DNA from: Entamoeba invadens IP1
Taxonomy: Eukaryota; Evosea; Mastigamoebida; Endamoebidae
Assembly (NCBI RefSeq): GCF_000330505.1
Contig: NW_004191636.1
Span: 1,658 to 29,060 of the forward strand
Direction: 5' to 3'
DNA length: 27,403 nucleotides
Made by a program: the position numbers and the translations under genes. The notes below the pieces were generated by a model. That model was given only the letters and a program-made list of their open reading frames with translations. It was not told the DNA's origin and ran no database searches. This document shows, piece by piece, positions 26,252 through 27,403 of this stretch (its first letter is position 1; every line of letters starts with the position of its first letter).

Positions 26252-27403
26252 ATGGCAAGCATCAAAGCAGTGTTCCACTTTGATACAGTGGCCATTGGTC
26301 TTCGCGAAATGTTTAAACGAGCGACAGAAAGAGAGGCGTTCAAAAATAGTAAATCTCTTGAAGAACAAATTCACAATTTGCAGAGCTTGTGCCCCGTTGC
26401 GACTTACGACGAAATAACTCGAGTGTTGGATATCACAAAGGAAGTCATTTCTTTGGACTCGTCGAAGACGGAAACTGCGGCGGAGAATGACACAACAGTC
26501 ACAACAGATAACACTGAGACACTTGTCCTTAAAACAAAACAACAAGTAATTGCGGAGATAGTATTACTTGCAGAGAGTCTTGCTGCACAAAGAGTTGCGA
26601 TAACAGAGAATGCTATCATATGTTACGTGGAGGATTGTTGTGATGGAGTCACGTTAAGCTTCGACGACATCCCTCTCGACCTTCGAAAGACCAAAATCAG
26701 TCGTGACCTTCCTGAGCCGACCAATGACGTTCTCTGTGATTTTTGTAATGAACTTAAAAACAAAGTCGAGAACATCAACCCGAGTTTTGTGTTTAATGCA
26801 GACGAGTTTGGGTTCCAAGAGAAACGCGGTGAACGGTTCATCATGGCGTTTGGTGTTGGTGCGCCTCAGAAGATGTTTCTGACACGAAAGAGCAAAGAGT
26901 CGAATTTTTTTTGTTGTATATGTGCGGATGGTCAAACGCTACCCCTCTACCATGTTTCAGAAAATGAAGAGGACAGGGACGAAGTTATAACCATGAAAAA
27001 GAAGAACGTAAAAATCTGTGAAGACTGTACTATTTGTATCACACAGACGGTATTTGAAAAATGGGTTGCCTTCTTTTGTTCTCAACTGAAGGAAAAGAAG
27101 AACAAAATGAAATACACCGACAAGACGGTGTTGATATTACCAGAAGACTACAAGAAGTATGGGAAAGGGTGTGACGCGACATTCAAAGAGAACGCAGTCG
27201 ATCTGTTATATGTACCAGAAGTGGTCGACAGAAAATTATCGCCCATCCACAGAATTTTCAATAAAATGGAACAACTGAGTGGGAGGAAGAAGTATACAAC
27301 GAAGAAACAAACGAAGAACGAGGCATATGTTTCAAGTGTGGTTGCTCGGTTCAATGAAAGTGCCACGAAAAGGTATATTGAAGAGTGTTTAACACTATGG
27401 CGT
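26252..27403 (+). CDS. Transposase-derived protein with degenerate DDE_1 domain (runs off the right edge)
   Basis: Open from ATG 26252 for 384 codons to the window end with no stop. From about residue 140 it aligns by eye with the pogo-type transposase at 10377: INPSFVFNADEFGFQEK (Asp184) with FIFNGDESGFQQW; FFCCICADGQTLPLYHV with MLGVVCMDGSALPPYFIV; VFEKWVAFFCSQLKEKK with LFEDWLENVFVKILNEKR. The second catalytic site reads TVLILPEDY where AIFIIDGYG has its Asp, and the third reads SPIHRIFN where QVLDVAVF has its Asp. Two of three catalytic residues are thus lost, so transposition is unlikely. Later, VSSVVARFNESATKRYIEECL resembles the helix after the DDE core. The N-terminal 140 residues are mostly helical, with a Thr-rich stretch (about 71-92). 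Base composition is like the host genes nearby and unlike the AT-rich transposons. The likely role is DNA binding or chromatin; this is not shown. Confidence 0.75.
   Translation, partial: MASIKAVFHFDTVAIGLREMFKRATEREAFKNSKSLEEQIHNLQSLCPVATYDEITRVLDITKEVISLDSSKTETAAENDTTVTTDNTETLVLKTKQQVIAEIVLLAESLAAQRVAITENAIICYVEDCCDGVTLSFDDIPLDLRKTKISRDLPEPTNDVLCDFCNELKNKVENINPSFVFNADEFGFQEKRGERFIMAFGVGAPQKMFLTRKSKESNFFCCICADGQTLPLYHVSENEEDRDEVITMKKKNVKICEDCTICITQTVFEKWVAFFCSQLKEKKNKMKYTDKTVLILPEDYKKYGKGCDATFKENAVDLLYVPEVVDRKLSPIHRIFNKMEQLSGRKKYTTKKQTKNEAYVSSVVARFNESATKRYIEECLTLWR

Noticed and set aside
26243..26935. Several minus-strand frames of 70-100 codons
   Set aside because: All are antisense to the long plus-strand DDE-like frame that starts at 26252 and stays open to the window end.
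1..27403. tRNA genes, rRNA, CRISPR arrays, bacterial operons
   Set aside because: No tRNA B-box within a cloverleaf context, no rRNA-like conserved blocks and no regularly spaced repeat-spacer array were seen on either strand. The gene structure is eukaryotic.

Overview
The window is nuclear DNA of an Entamoeba-type amoeba. Evidence for this: long AT-rich spacers between compact genes; short introns with GTTTGT-like donors and AG acceptors (three in one gene, one in another); TATA-like and GAAC motifs within about 35 bases of start codons; a papain-like cysteine protease of the Entamoeba A type; a leucine-rich-repeat/PP2C phosphatase; and several DNA transposons. The variety of DNA transposons fits E. 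invadens best, with E. moshkovskii as an alternative. The species call is an inference.

Layout. Bases 1-2072 are AT-rich with no gene. Bases 2073-5033 hold a decayed hAT transposase with stops and frame changes. Bases 6734-8901 are a complete pogo/Tigger-like element with 23-bp inverted ends, a TA target duplication and an intact 554-codon transposase. Bases 9117-12284 are a second TA-flanked element, with 27-bp inverted ends and two reading frames, one of them a DDE transposase of a different lineage. Bases 12366-12543 are a short non-coding inverted-repeat element (MITE). The left 13 kb is therefore mainly a transposon cluster.

From 12.6 kb on the window is mostly host genes: a cysteine protease (-), an F-BAR protein (-, with a tiny first exon), an LRR-WD40 protein (-), a four-exon LRR-PP2C phosphatase (-), a MITE at 21540-21751 that carries the ends of the 9117-12284 element, an MBOAT lysophospholipid acyltransferase (+), a small cysteine-rich membrane protein (-), and the phenylalanyl-tRNA synthetase alpha subunit (-). 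Divergent from the synthetase, a reading frame runs off the right edge. It has the fold signature of a pogo-type DDE transposase but has lost two of the three catalytic aspartates, while its base composition is like that of the host genes. It is a good candidate for a domesticated transposase.

The host genes form no operon. They are closely packed single genes covering secreted proteolysis, membrane remodelling (F-BAR, MBOAT), signalling (LRR-PP2C, LRR-WD40) and translation. All family calls are from reading the translations; no database search was run.
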